Below are positions 1 to 5,816 of a stretch of DNA of 10,592 nucleotides, piece by piece. Under the pieces are notes generated by a model. It searched no databases and had not been told where the DNA came from. It saw only the letters and a list, made by a program, of their open reading frames with translations. Position 1 is the stretch's first letter. Every line of letters begins with the position of its first letter. A program made the position numbers and the translations under genes. The stretch comes from Bacillota bacterium (GTDB taxonomy: Bacteria; Bacillota; Clostridia; Christensenellales; CAG-138), in NCBI GenBank assembly GCA_016288175.1, contig JAEEYN010000122.1, positions 1 through 10,592 of the forward strand, given 5' to 3'.

Positions 1-373
1 GCTCCTTGAGCTTTTCATCGACGGTGACCTCTTTTTCGAGTTCGATCTTGTCGATCTCCTGATCGATCTGGGACTGCGCCTTATCCTCAAGCGCCTTGAG
101 CTCTTCGTCGGTCAGCTCGATGCCGAGCTCTTCCGCCTGGGTGAGCATTGCGCCGCGGGAGATCAGATAATCCTTGATGTATTCGTTGTAATCTTCAACG
201 TAGTTCGCCATCATTGAATATGTCTGGAAGTATTTGACATAATCCGCAAGCCTGTATTCGACTTTGCCGACCCTGCCGATACTGGGGTTTTTGTCCGTTG
301 CGCACGCAAGAGTGCCGACGATCATAATGACGGCGATGAGCAGTGCTGCGAGTTTGGTGAGCTTGGTTTTCAT
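1..373 (-). CDS. PrsA/SurA-like peptidyl-prolyl isomerase lipoprotein, N-terminal part (cut by window edge)
   Basis: About 124 N-terminal codons are present; the rest lies beyond the window start. The protein opens with a short basic end (MKTKLTK), a hydrophobic stretch at residues 8-23, and a cysteine at about residue 24 in the context GTLAC. This resembles a lipoprotein signal, though the -3 residue (Thr) is not canonical. The mature part starts with a short conserved-looking segment (GRVGKVEYRLADYVKYF) and then becomes highly charged and helical, rich in Glu, Lys and Asp. This is the usual pattern of the SurA_N-type chaperone region of extracytoplasmic foldases (PrsA family), which help exported proteins fold outside the membrane. 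The parvulin domain itself is not visible. The ATG at 373 has an AGGAG motif about 13 nt upstream, which is rather far; an in-frame CTG or TTG just upstream is possible. A strong promoter lies directly upstream. The call rests on overall pattern, not on a catalytic motif. Confidence 0.65.
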   Translation of the reverse strand, partial: MKTKLTKLAALLIAVIMIVGTLACATDKNPSIGRVGKVEYRLADYVKYFQTYSMMANYVEDYNEYIKDYLISRGAMLTQAEELGIELTDEELKALEDKAQSQIDQEIDKIELEKEVTVDEKLKE

Positions 374-415
374 TTTCAGTTTCAATCTCCTTTTGTTTAA
401 ATCAAAACTCTGCCT

Positions 416-444
416 ATTTTAACGGCTGACGTTTCGTTTGTCAA
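416..444 (-). promoter_or_regulatory. Sigma-A-type promoter for the foldase lipoprotein gene
   Basis: Read on the minus strand, a perfect -35 box TTGACA (444-439) is separated by 17 nt from a -10 box TAAAAT (421-416). Transcription would start about 35 nt upstream of the lipoprotein start codon. No convincing terminator is seen after the VanW gene, so read-through from that gene may also contribute. Confidence 0.8.
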
Positions 445-508
445 TACGGGCGTGCCGCATCGGCTCGCGTCAGCGCATAAACATAGCAATTCCGGTTTTA
501 CCGCGGCG

Positions 509-2197
509 TTATTCGGGCCTCGGGAGCGACGCGGGGCCGGTCCCGTAGTGGTATTCTCCGCGTTCGGCTCTGTAGGTATCCTGATAGAGCATCTCGGGTT
601 CTCCGACCGCGTTGCCGTTCGAATCGTACTTCTGGCGGAAAACGTTGACCTTGTAGCCGGTGCGGGGCTTGACGACAAGCTTGGAATAACCCGTCGGCCA
701 AAGCTTTTCCTCAATGCGGATCGGTTCCTGCGGAATGATCGTTTCGACCGTTTCGGACCAGACTTTGTAGGTATAGCGCGGCTCGTCGGGAACGCCGTAG
801 ATGATCTCGTAAACGGTGCGGGTGTTCATATCGGCATACGAGAACAGCAGAAGCTGCGTGTCGCCCGCATTATGCCAGACAAGATCGGGACCGCCGTAGG
901 AGACCGTTGCGTCGAGGCCGAGCGAGACATAGCTCGACGGGATCGAGTGCGGGAAGCGCCTGTCGATGCTGATGCGCGGACCGGCCTTCAGCAGCGCGTT
1001 GTAAACGGTCGTGCTGACCTGGCAGATGCCGCCGCCGGGGGAGTCGATGTATTCGCCGCCGGAGATCGCGTGGGCCGGGAGCCAGCCGTCCTTCTCATAG
1101 CGGGGACCGAGGATGCCGTTGTAGCTGTATTTTTCACCGGGCTCCATGACGATGCAGTGCAGCAGACCGGCCGCCTTCTGGACGTTCCTCGCGCGGGCGG
1201 TATCGCTGGATTTGAAGGTCGTCGAGAATCTCGAAAGCTCGACGAAGCTTTCCGAAAGCTGCTCCGCCGTCATCTGCGGCTCCGCCGGCTCGAGCTCGAT
1301 CTCGAGCTCCGCCCTGTAATCGCCGCTGTTGAAAGCGTTCACGATGCTCCCGAGCATCTCCTCTTTGTTGAGAACATAGCCGCTGCGGCCCTTGTGGAAC
1401 TGGATGTCCGCCATCGCTTTTCCGTCCGGCGCGTAAACGGTTTTTGTGGTAAAGATATCGGAATCGTCGCCGCCGATGCCGACGCCGGGCTTGCCGCCGC
1501 CGAGCTTGTTGAGAAGGGTGATATAGGGCTCGACCGGGGATCTGTCCACGATGTTCGCGATATAATCGACCTTTTCGACAAGGGCTTCCTCATCGAGCAC
1601 AAGCTCGAAATCGCCGAGATCGACGCCCTCTTCCGCGATCCTCTGTCGCTCGAGATAGACGCTGTAATAATCCTTATCCTCGCCCCTGCCGACGCGCATC
1701 GCGCTGTGGATCAGCTCGTTGACGTCCTTCGAGCAGGAAACGTTGAAATCCGAAGCGTTGAGCAGGATCGTCGTTCCGTCGACGGTCATGCTGATATTGA
1801 TGCCCTCGATCCGCCTGTCGATCTCTTCGATCAGGGCCTGCCTTGCCTCTTCGTAATTCATGCCGCCGAGCGGGATGCCCGCAAGGGTCACGCCCTCGAG
1901 GATCCTTCCGTCTTCGACATATTCGAAGGTCTTGCCGTCGTAATCGCCGCTCACGACGAGGGCGCCGTCCTCCCTTTCGACAACGGAGGAACGGTAGGCA
2001 GTCTCGAGCTCGTGCTCGGCCTCGGCATAGTTCTTATGAACGCGCGTGAGCATATAGCCGATCCCCGCCATTGCGAGGACGCCGATAATGAGCTCAACAA
2101 GAAAGCGCCTGCGGCCGCGGATGATCCTGCGTTCCGTTTTATCTATTCTATTTGAAGCGGGAGCACCGACGCCCCCAACGATTTCATAGTTTTCCAA
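509..2197 (-). CDS. VanW family protein with N-terminal membrane anchor, peptidoglycan-binding-like and G5 domains
   Basis: This is a 562-residue protein with a basic cytoplasmic N-terminus and one transmembrane helix at about residues 32-51, so the bulk is probably outside the cell. A segment near residues 80-110 (GVTLAGIPLGGMNYEEA) matches the PG_binding_4 type found before VanW domains. The VanW domain spans about residues 324-470 and includes the hallmark GGGICQVSTTVYNAL and the motif PGEKYSYN. The C-terminal part (about 472-550, with WSETVETIIP and GYKVNVFRQKY) looks like a G5 domain. VanW proteins occur widely in Gram-positive bacteria and in some vancomycin-resistance clusters, but their biochemical role is unknown; a cell-wall-associated role is inferred. 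The start is TTG, supported by GGAGGT 5 nt upstream; the first in-frame ATG lies inside the membrane helix. No resistance cluster (ligase, racemase or two-component genes) is present, so this is not evidence of vancomycin resistance. Confidence 0.92.
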   Translation of the reverse strand: MENYEIVGGVGAPASNRIDKTERRIIRGRRRFLVELIIGVLAMAGIGYMLTRVHKNYAEAEHELETAYRSSVVEREDGALVVSGDYDGKTFEYVEDGRILEGVTLAGIPLGGMNYEEARQALIEEIDRRIEGINISMTVDGTTILLNASDFNVSCSKDVNELIHSAMRVGRGEDKDYYSVYLERQRIAEEGVDLGDFELVLDEEALVEKVDYIANIVDRSPVEPYITLLNKLGGGKPGVGIGGDDSDIFTTKTVYAPDGKAMADIQFHKGRSGYVLNKEEMLGSIVNAFNSGDYRAELEIELEPAEPQMTAEQLSESFVELSRFSTTFKSSDTARARNVQKAAGLLHCIVMEPGEKYSYNGILGPRYEKDGWLPAHAISGGEYIDSPGGGICQVSTTVYNALLKAGPRISIDRRFPHSIPSSYVSLGLDATVSYGGPDLVWHNAGDTQLLLFSYADMNTRTVYEIIYGVPDEPRYTYKVWSETVETIIPQEPIRIEEKLWPTGYSKLVVKPRTGYKVNVFRQKYDSNGNAVGEPEMLYQDTYRAERGEYHYGTGPASLPRPE

Positions 2198-2262
2198 GTC
2201 CGACCTCCGGGACCCCGAGGGATCCGCATAGTTCGCCTTTTAAGGCATAGAACAACTAATAC

Positions 2263-2291
2263 ATTATACCCGAAAGCGCAGGCGAATTCAA
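2263..2291 (-). promoter_or_regulatory. Promoter for the VanW family gene
   Basis: On the minus strand, TTGAAT (2291-2286) and TATAAT (2268-2263) are separated by 17 nt. The expected start of transcription leaves a 5' leader of about 60 nt, which contains a small palindrome (GCCTTTTAAGGC, 2235-2246) and the GGAGGT ribosome binding site. Confidence 0.8.
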
Positions 2292-2429
2292 CAGCAAATC
2301 GAAGTTTTTTTGCGCTTTTTTTACCCCGCGGCGGTATATTTGATCCGCTCCGCCCGATCAGCCGCCCGCAGCGGGCCCGAAAAGCCCGCCAAATCAGTCA
2401 AAATATATAATAATTTTTATAAAAAGGGC

Positions 2430-2458
2430 TTGCAAAGTAGGTCAAAGTCCGCTATAAT
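2430..2458 (+). promoter_or_regulatory. Promoter for tRNA-Thr
   Basis: TTGCAA (2430-2435) and a perfect TATAAT (2453-2458) are separated by 17 nt, and the tRNA begins 16 nt after the -10 box. Together with the terminator just behind the tRNA, this makes a single-tRNA transcription unit. The gap between this site and the VanW promoter (about 2292-2429) is rich in T and A runs. It also holds a GCGGGC/GCCCGC hairpin around 2369-2390, with no gene visible. Confidence 0.85.
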
Positions 2459-2474
2459 ATCATTCGTTCGATGC

Positions 2475-2550
2475 GCTGGTGTAGCTCAGTAGGTAGAGCA
2501 CGTCATTGGTAATGACGAGGTAACGAGTTCGAATCTCGTCACCAGCTCCA
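2475..2550 (+). tRNA. tRNA-Thr (anticodon GGT)
   Basis: This is a 76-nt tRNA with encoded CCA. The acceptor arm pairs GCTGGTG (2475-2481) with CACCAGC (2540-2546), followed by discriminator T and CCA. The D arm is the standard form with GTAGCTCAGT and GGTAGAGC. The anticodon stem CGTCA/TGACG encloses the loop TTGGTAA, giving anticodon GGT, which reads ACC and ACU threonine codons. The T arm contains the invariant GTTCGAATC. No intron or mismatch is visible. Confidence 0.97.
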
Positions 2551-2552
2551 TG

Positions 2553-2591
2553 AAAAAAGCAGTGATTTGGCAAACAGATCACTGCTTTTTT
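2553..2591 (+). terminator. Rho-independent terminator of tRNA-Thr
   Basis: The inverted repeat AAAAAAGCAGTGAT / ATCACTGCTTTTTT (2553-2566 and 2578-2591) is perfect over 14 bp with an 11-nt loop, and the descending arm ends in six Ts. It starts 3 nt after the tRNA CCA end. Confidence 0.9.
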
Positions 2592-2624
2592 GAATGATCG
2601 CGCTGATGAAGATCGTAGAAAAGT

Positions 2625-2905
2625 ATGGATTACAGGCTCATCGCCGCGCACGGTTTTTGCGAGAACAATAAGCCCATGCTGATGAAAACAAAAGATGCGG
2701 CTGTTTTTTCTGTTTGCAGATTTTTGCCCCTTCTGAAATCGTTGAATGGATCCCGGACAGCAAGGGAACCGCGATCTGCCCTTATTGCGGAATAGATTCC
2801 GTAATCGGCGAAAGCTCCGGCTATCCTATCACAAAAGAATTTTTGGAGGAAATGAACCGTTATTGGTTTTCTGTTCGTTCTGACGGCGCCGGTAAACGGT
2901 CCTGA
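2625..2905 (+). pseudogene. Small conserved zinc-ribbon-like 'cytoplasmic protein' gene, broken by a one-base frameshift
   Basis: Two overlapping reading frames together read as one protein of about 93 residues. The first frame, from ATG 2625, gives MDYRLIAAHGFCENNKP and reaches KTKDA at 2699. The second frame, from TGT 2702, gives CFFCLQIFAPSEIVEWIP and then ICPYCGIDSVIGESSGYP, ending at TGA 2903-2905. Two CxxC pairs (CFFC and CPYC) suggest a zinc ribbon. I recognise this as a small, widespread family usually annotated only as a cytoplasmic protein; its function is unknown. Adding one G in the run at 2697-2701 (GCGGC to GCGGGC) restores a continuous frame with Gly before CFFC, so a single-base deletion or a sequencing error explains the break. 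No good ribosome binding site is seen before ATG 2625. The start is only 33 nt after the tRNA terminator, leaving no obvious promoter. Base composition is more A/T-rich than in neighbouring genes. Confidence 0.72.
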
Positions 2906-2910
2906 ATAAG

Positions 2911-2939
2911 AAAGCAGCCTTTTTCAAGGCTGCTTTTTT
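2911..2939 (+). terminator. Rho-independent terminator, possibly bidirectional
   Basis: A perfect 11-bp stem AAAGCAGCCTT / AAGGCTGCTTT (2911-2921 and 2926-2936) with a TTTC loop is followed by further Ts to 2939. On the plus strand it ends the broken small gene. On the minus strand it lies 15 nt beyond the anti-sigma stop codon and is followed by a weaker T-rich run, so it may serve both convergent units. Confidence 0.85.
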
Positions 2940-2953
2940 CGATTTCCCTGTAA

Positions 2954-3691
2954 TTATCTGTTTTCGGCGATGCGGTTCGCGAGGGATTTGAACATCTCCT
3001 CGGCCGATCCCCTGTCGAAGCCCATGAAATGGGCGCAGAGGTAATGGTCTTCGTTGATCTGCCAATAATACCAGTACCCTTCGCTGTCCTTTTCGGAGCG
3101 TGCCTCGCCGACGTTCAGGTTATCCAGCTTGCCGGTCTTCACCGAGCAGACGTAATCGAGCTGGCTGCCCCGCATATCGGTGCCGGTCGCCATTGTTTTC
3201 AGTTCCTCGGTGTCGACTTCCCTTTTCATCGTATCCGGAAGATTTTCCGGGAAAAGCTCGTCGGCGGAATCGAAAAGGACTTTATAATTATCATCGGAAA
3301 CGGTTCCGACATAAACTGCGGCGTCAGCCACCGGATCGTTCTTCGTCAGGCCGGAATTCTCCTGATTCGGGACCTCCGCATCGACCGCAGAGCCCTTCGG
3401 AACGCCGCTGAAGCCTTTGACCGCCTGCCAGACGAAAAGCCCGACAACAAGCGACGCGGCGGCAGCCATGCCGTAGCCGAGCGCTCTGCGAAGCCTTCCG
3501 CGCTTCGCCTTCTTCGCTTCCGCCGCTTTGACGGCGCGAAGCTTTATGCCTTCAAAATCGATTTCATTGCTGCAATCGTCCGCAACGGCGCGCAACAGGG
3601 CGTCGATCTCCGCCTGCTCCCCGTTCAGCTCCTCCCCCGGCGGTTCGATGAAATCGTCGGTCACGAGCTCTATTTTGCGTTCTTTTTTCAT
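2954..3691 (-). CDS. Probable membrane-bound anti-sigma factor paired with the ECF sigma factor
   Basis: This is a 245-residue protein with a cytoplasmic N-terminal region of about 69 residues, one hydrophobic segment (about 70-91, rich in Ala, Leu and Val), and an extracytoplasmic C-terminal domain of about 150 residues. That layout, plus a start codon overlapping the sigma gene's stop by 4 nt (ATGA), fits an anti-sigma factor that holds the ECF sigma at the membrane. The N-terminal part shows no clear HxxxCxxC zinc anti-sigma motif, so it may belong to a non-ZAS class. The outer domain (with YVCSVKTGKLDNLNVGE and EGYWYYWQINEDHY) resembles the DUF4367-like domains common on clostridial membrane proteins beside ECF sigma factors, but I am not certain of that family. 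The assignment rests mainly on gene order, overlap and topology. Confidence 0.72.
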   Translation of the reverse strand: MKKERKIELVTDDFIEPPGEELNGEQAEIDALLRAVADDCSNEIDFEGIKLRAVKAAEAKKAKRGRLRRALGYGMAAAASLVVGLFVWQAVKGFSGVPKGSAVDAEVPNQENSGLTKNDPVADAAVYVGTVSDDNYKVLFDSADELFPENLPDTMKREVDTEELKTMATGTDMRGSQLDYVCSVKTGKLDNLNVGEARSEKDSEGYWYYWQINEDHYLCAHFMGFDRGSAEEMFKSLANRIAENR

Positions 3692-4200
3692 TCTGCAGCC
3701 TCCGCTTTCAGCATGTCAGCAAGCAGACTCCTTGCACGTACAAGCCTTGATTTAATGGTTCCGGGACTGATCCCCGTTTTCTCGGAGATCTCGTTGACTG
3801 TCATCTCGGAAAAATAGTGGAGCGTGATGATCGTCCTGTTGGTCTCGTCAAGCCCTTCGATAGCCTTGCGTACGGCTTCCATCCGCTTCTTTTTGAGCAG
3901 CTCCTCTTCGGGAAGGGGCTCGGTATCCGCGATCTCCGCGCCGACGGGTTCGTCGCTCAGCTGTTCATGCTTCGCGTGGCGGACGTGGTCGAGGGCGAGG
4001 TTGGTCGCGACCCGGTAAAGCCAGCTCTTGATCTGGGAATCGGCGAGCGGTTCGAGTTTATCCATGTTGAGATACGCCCTCTCGAAAACCTGCTGGGTGA
4101 TGTCCTCCGCAGTTTCGTTTTGGGCAACAACACGGTACGCCGCCCAGTATACCAGGCGGGAGTAATCGCTATAGATTTTGTCGAAACTGCTCGTTGACAA
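3688..4200 (-). CDS. ECF-type RNA polymerase sigma factor
   Basis: This is a 170-residue protein, normal size for the ECF group. Region 2 runs from about residues 8 to 76 and includes the core-binding and -10 recognition segment (ETAEDITQQVFERAY and IKSWLYRVATNLALDHVRH). Region 4 spans about residues 112-165 with the helix-turn-helix MTVNEISEKTGISPGTIKSR. An acidic linker (EPLPEEE) joins them, and no region 1 or 3 is present. The start is TTG with GGAG 7 nt upstream; an ATG further upstream is in another frame. The gene overlaps the anti-sigma gene by 4 nt, which implies coupled translation and near-equal amounts. The promoter region holds a motif compatible with ECF autoregulation. The inducing signal is unknown; a cell-envelope cue is plausible from the membrane partner. 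Confidence 0.93.
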   Translation of the reverse strand: MSTSSFDKIYSDYSRLVYWAAYRVVAQNETAEDITQQVFERAYLNMDKLEPLADSQIKSWLYRVATNLALDHVRHAKHEQLSDEPVGAEIADTEPLPEEELLKKKRMEAVRKAIEGLDETNRTIITLHYFSEMTVNEISEKTGISPGTIKSRLVRARSLLADMLKAEAAE

Positions 4201-4218
4201 ATCCGCACTCCATTTATA

Positions 4219-4247
4219 ATAACGCTCGGCGCCGACACACGGTTGCC
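4219..4247 (-). promoter_or_regulatory. Candidate ECF-type autoregulatory promoter of the sigma/anti-sigma operon
   Basis: On the minus strand, GGCAACC (4247-4241) is followed after 16 nt by CGTTAT (4224-4219). This resembles the AAC... and CGT... elements of Bacillus ECF promoters at the right spacing. The -10 element ends 18 nt before the TTG start, so the leader would be very short. An overlapping A/T-rich TTATAAA box (4220-4214) could be part of a vegetative promoter instead. This is a single-site guess. Confidence 0.35.
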
Positions 4248-4350
4248 ATATTTCGAAAAGTTTTTTCGGAATAATTTACCGATGAACGTCTGTTTTTTTA
4301 TTTTACCACAGCAGGCCGTATTTGGCAAACCCAAAACAAGCAAAAAAGCC

Positions 4351-4385
4351 AAAAAATGAGCGGCAGTCCGTTTTCGGAATGCCGC
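4351..4385 (-). terminator. Rho-independent terminator of the ireB-oxidoreductase operon
   Basis: On the minus strand, GCGGCATTCCG and CGGACTGCCGC (4385-4375 and 4370-4360) pair over 11 positions with one mismatch and an AAAA loop, followed by TCA and six Ts (4356-4351). It begins 7 nt after the oxidoreductase stop codon. It separates this operon from the sigma-factor operon in the same direction. Confidence 0.85.
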
Positions 4386-4391
4386 GGAGCT

Positions 4392-5339
4392 TCAGATGAC
4401 CTTGATCGTGAATTGCGGGCAAGCCCTCGCGCAGTAGGTGCAGAGCGCGCATTTTTCGGGGTCGACAACGGCTTTTCCGTTTTCAATGTGCAGCGCGTGG
4501 TTATGGCAGGCGGCAACGCAGGCGCCGCAGCCCTCGCACCAGTCCTGGATCAGCAGACGGCGCTTTTTATGGCTCAGTTCCTCCGCAACGGCGGGATCCG
4601 GCTGTTCGCCGCTGAAGCGCGCGCAGTTGTATTCGACCTCCGCGATGCTCTGCATGCCGATCGCGATCGTGTCCACGCAGTCGTCGAGGTTCAGGATATA
4701 ATCGAGGGCTTCCTCCCTTTCGGAGATCAGATGCCCGCCGCCGAGGGGTTTCATCGCGATGATGCCCCTGCCCTGCCCGTGCGCCGCGCGGATCCTTTCG
4801 AGCATTTCGCCGCTCGTTCCGTCCGCAATGCCGATGCCCTTTTTGTTGATCAGCGGGAATAGGACCTGCAGCTCCGGGTGGGTCAGCGCGCCGTCCATGC
4901 AGGCGATATAGTGGGTGGAGAGACCGACCGCGCGAATATAGCCCTTGCGCATCATCTCGATATAATATTCGAGCGCTTCGCGATGGCCGCGGATCGTGTG
5001 GATACTCTCCTGCTCGTGCATCAGGAAAACGTCGATATAGTCCCTTCCGATGCCGGAAAGGGCTTTTATCAGGCTCCGCTCCGCGCCTTCGCGGTCGTAG
5101 GCATAGCTCTTCGAGCAGACAACGAGGTCCGGCTTCAGCCGAACGGCCTCGCGGATATGCGGATAGGTGCCGTAGATCTCCGCAGTATCGACGAAATTGA
5201 CGCCGAGGTCGAAGGCGCACTCAAACAGGGCCGCACCCTCTGCGGGCGTCAGATCCCGCTGGAAGGGCCCCATCGTGAGCGAACCGAAGCAGAGCTTCGA
5301 AACGGTTATGCCCGTTTTGCCGAGTTCGTGATAGATCAA
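4392..5339 (-). CDS. Aldo/keto reductase with C-terminal double [4Fe-4S] ferredoxin domain
   Basis: This is a 315-residue protein. Residues 1 to about 255 form an aldo/keto reductase barrel, with MIYHELGKTGITVSKLCFG at the start and the catalytic tetrad visible as Asp51, Tyr56 (FVDTAEIYG), Lys77 (VVCSK) and His108 (LMHEQ). The C-terminal 50 residues carry two CxxCxxCxxxC motifs, Cys268/271/274/278 and Cys297/300/303/307, which should bind two [4Fe-4S] clusters. This is a known fusion type in anaerobes, thought to link NAD(P)H-type chemistry to ferredoxin-like electron transfer; the substrate is unknown. The barrel is shorter than many family members, as is common in this subgroup. The start is TTG: TTGA overlaps the ireB stop codon by 4 nt, with GGGGA 9 nt upstream, so translation is probably coupled to ireB. 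No ATG occurs before residue 23. Confidence 0.9.
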   Translation of the reverse strand: MIYHELGKTGITVSKLCFGSLTMGPFQRDLTPAEGAALFECAFDLGVNFVDTAEIYGTYPHIREAVRLKPDLVVCSKSYAYDREGAERSLIKALSGIGRDYIDVFLMHEQESIHTIRGHREALEYYIEMMRKGYIRAVGLSTHYIACMDGALTHPELQVLFPLINKKGIGIADGTSGEMLERIRAAHGQGRGIIAMKPLGGGHLISEREEALDYILNLDDCVDTIAIGMQSIAEVEYNCARFSGEQPDPAVAEELSHKKRRLLIQDWCEGCGACVAACHNHALHIENGKAVVDPEKCALCTYCARACPQFTIKVI

Positions 5340-5629
5340 AGCGTATCGTCCCCGGCGTACTGCTCGATATATGCGCGCACGAGCTCCTCGATGAGCTCAT
5401 CCCTCTCCATCGTACGGATCAGGTACCTCGCGTTGTTATAGCTTGTTACATAGGTCGGATCGCCGGAAAGCAGATAGCCGACAAGCTGATTCATCGGGTC
5501 ATAACCCTTCTGGCGAAGGGAATAATACACGCTCATCAGCACCTCGTGAGCCGTATGCTTTTCGCTCGGACGGTCAAAGGTGATCGTATTGCCGAGATCG
5601 GTCTTGGTTTTATTGCTCCTGTCGTCCAC
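5336..5629 (-). CDS. ireB: IreB family regulatory phosphoprotein (UPF0297)
   Basis: This is a 97-residue small protein with the family core at about residues 26-92: VYYSLRQKGYDPMNQLVGYL, LSGDPTYVTSYNNARYLIR and ERDELIEELVRAY. In Enterococcus faecalis, IreB is phosphorylated on N-terminal threonines by the PASTA kinase IreK and dampens cephalosporin resistance. Here the variable N-terminal tail has threonines at residues 8, 10, 15 and 17, so phosphorylation there is possible but not shown. The start is GTG with AAGGAGG about 11 nt upstream; a second AGGAG lies almost against the codon. A strong promoter precedes the gene. In many relatives this gene sits between alaS and the Holliday-junction resolvase gene ruvX. 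Here neither is adjacent, and the downstream gene is an overlapping oxidoreductase. Confidence 0.9.
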   Translation of the reverse strand: MDDRSNKTKTDLGNTITFDRPSEKHTAHEVLMSVYYSLRQKGYDPMNQLVGYLLSGDPTYVTSYNNARYLIRTMERDELIEELVRAYIEQYAGDDTL

Positions 5630-5677
5630 TCCTTGAAACCTCCTTTGTTGATCGGTTCAAATATCCCGTCACTTTAT

Positions 5678-5706
5678 ATTATACCACAAAAGCGGTCGGC
5701 ACTCAA
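5678..5706 (-). promoter_or_regulatory. Promoter of the ireB-oxidoreductase operon
   Basis: On the minus strand, TTGAGT (5706-5701) and a perfect TATAAT (5683-5678) are spaced by 17 nt. The bases before the -10 box read TGG, giving an extended -10 element. The start of transcription would lie about 40 nt before the GTG start. Confidence 0.88.
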
Positions 5707-5816
5707 GAGCTTTCCGGAGATTTTCCGTTTTCTCCGCTCCGGCAGTGCCGACGCTGCGCCTGCCGCAGTATATTTTCCCGAAAAGCCGTTCTGCTTGTTC
5801 CATTGGAGGGCGAAAA

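Noticed and set aside
452..2155. A 567-residue open frame on the plus strand lying opposite the VanW gene
   Set aside because: It mirrors the VanW gene almost end to end, has no ribosome binding site or recognisable domain, and its Val/Ala/Arg/Asp-rich composition is what the antisense of GC-rich codons gives. VanW has clear domains, a promoter and a ribosome binding site.
509..2197. The VanW gene as evidence of a vancomycin resistance cluster
   Set aside because: No D-Ala-D-Lac or D-Ala-D-Ser ligase, VanX/VanY-type peptidase or VanR/VanS gene is nearby. VanW/G5 proteins are common in clostridial genomes without resistance.
2475..2550. The tRNA-Thr gene as an integration site for a mobile island
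   Set aside because: No integrase gene and no direct repeat of the tRNA 3' end are seen in the window; the next item is only the tRNA's own terminator and a small broken gene.
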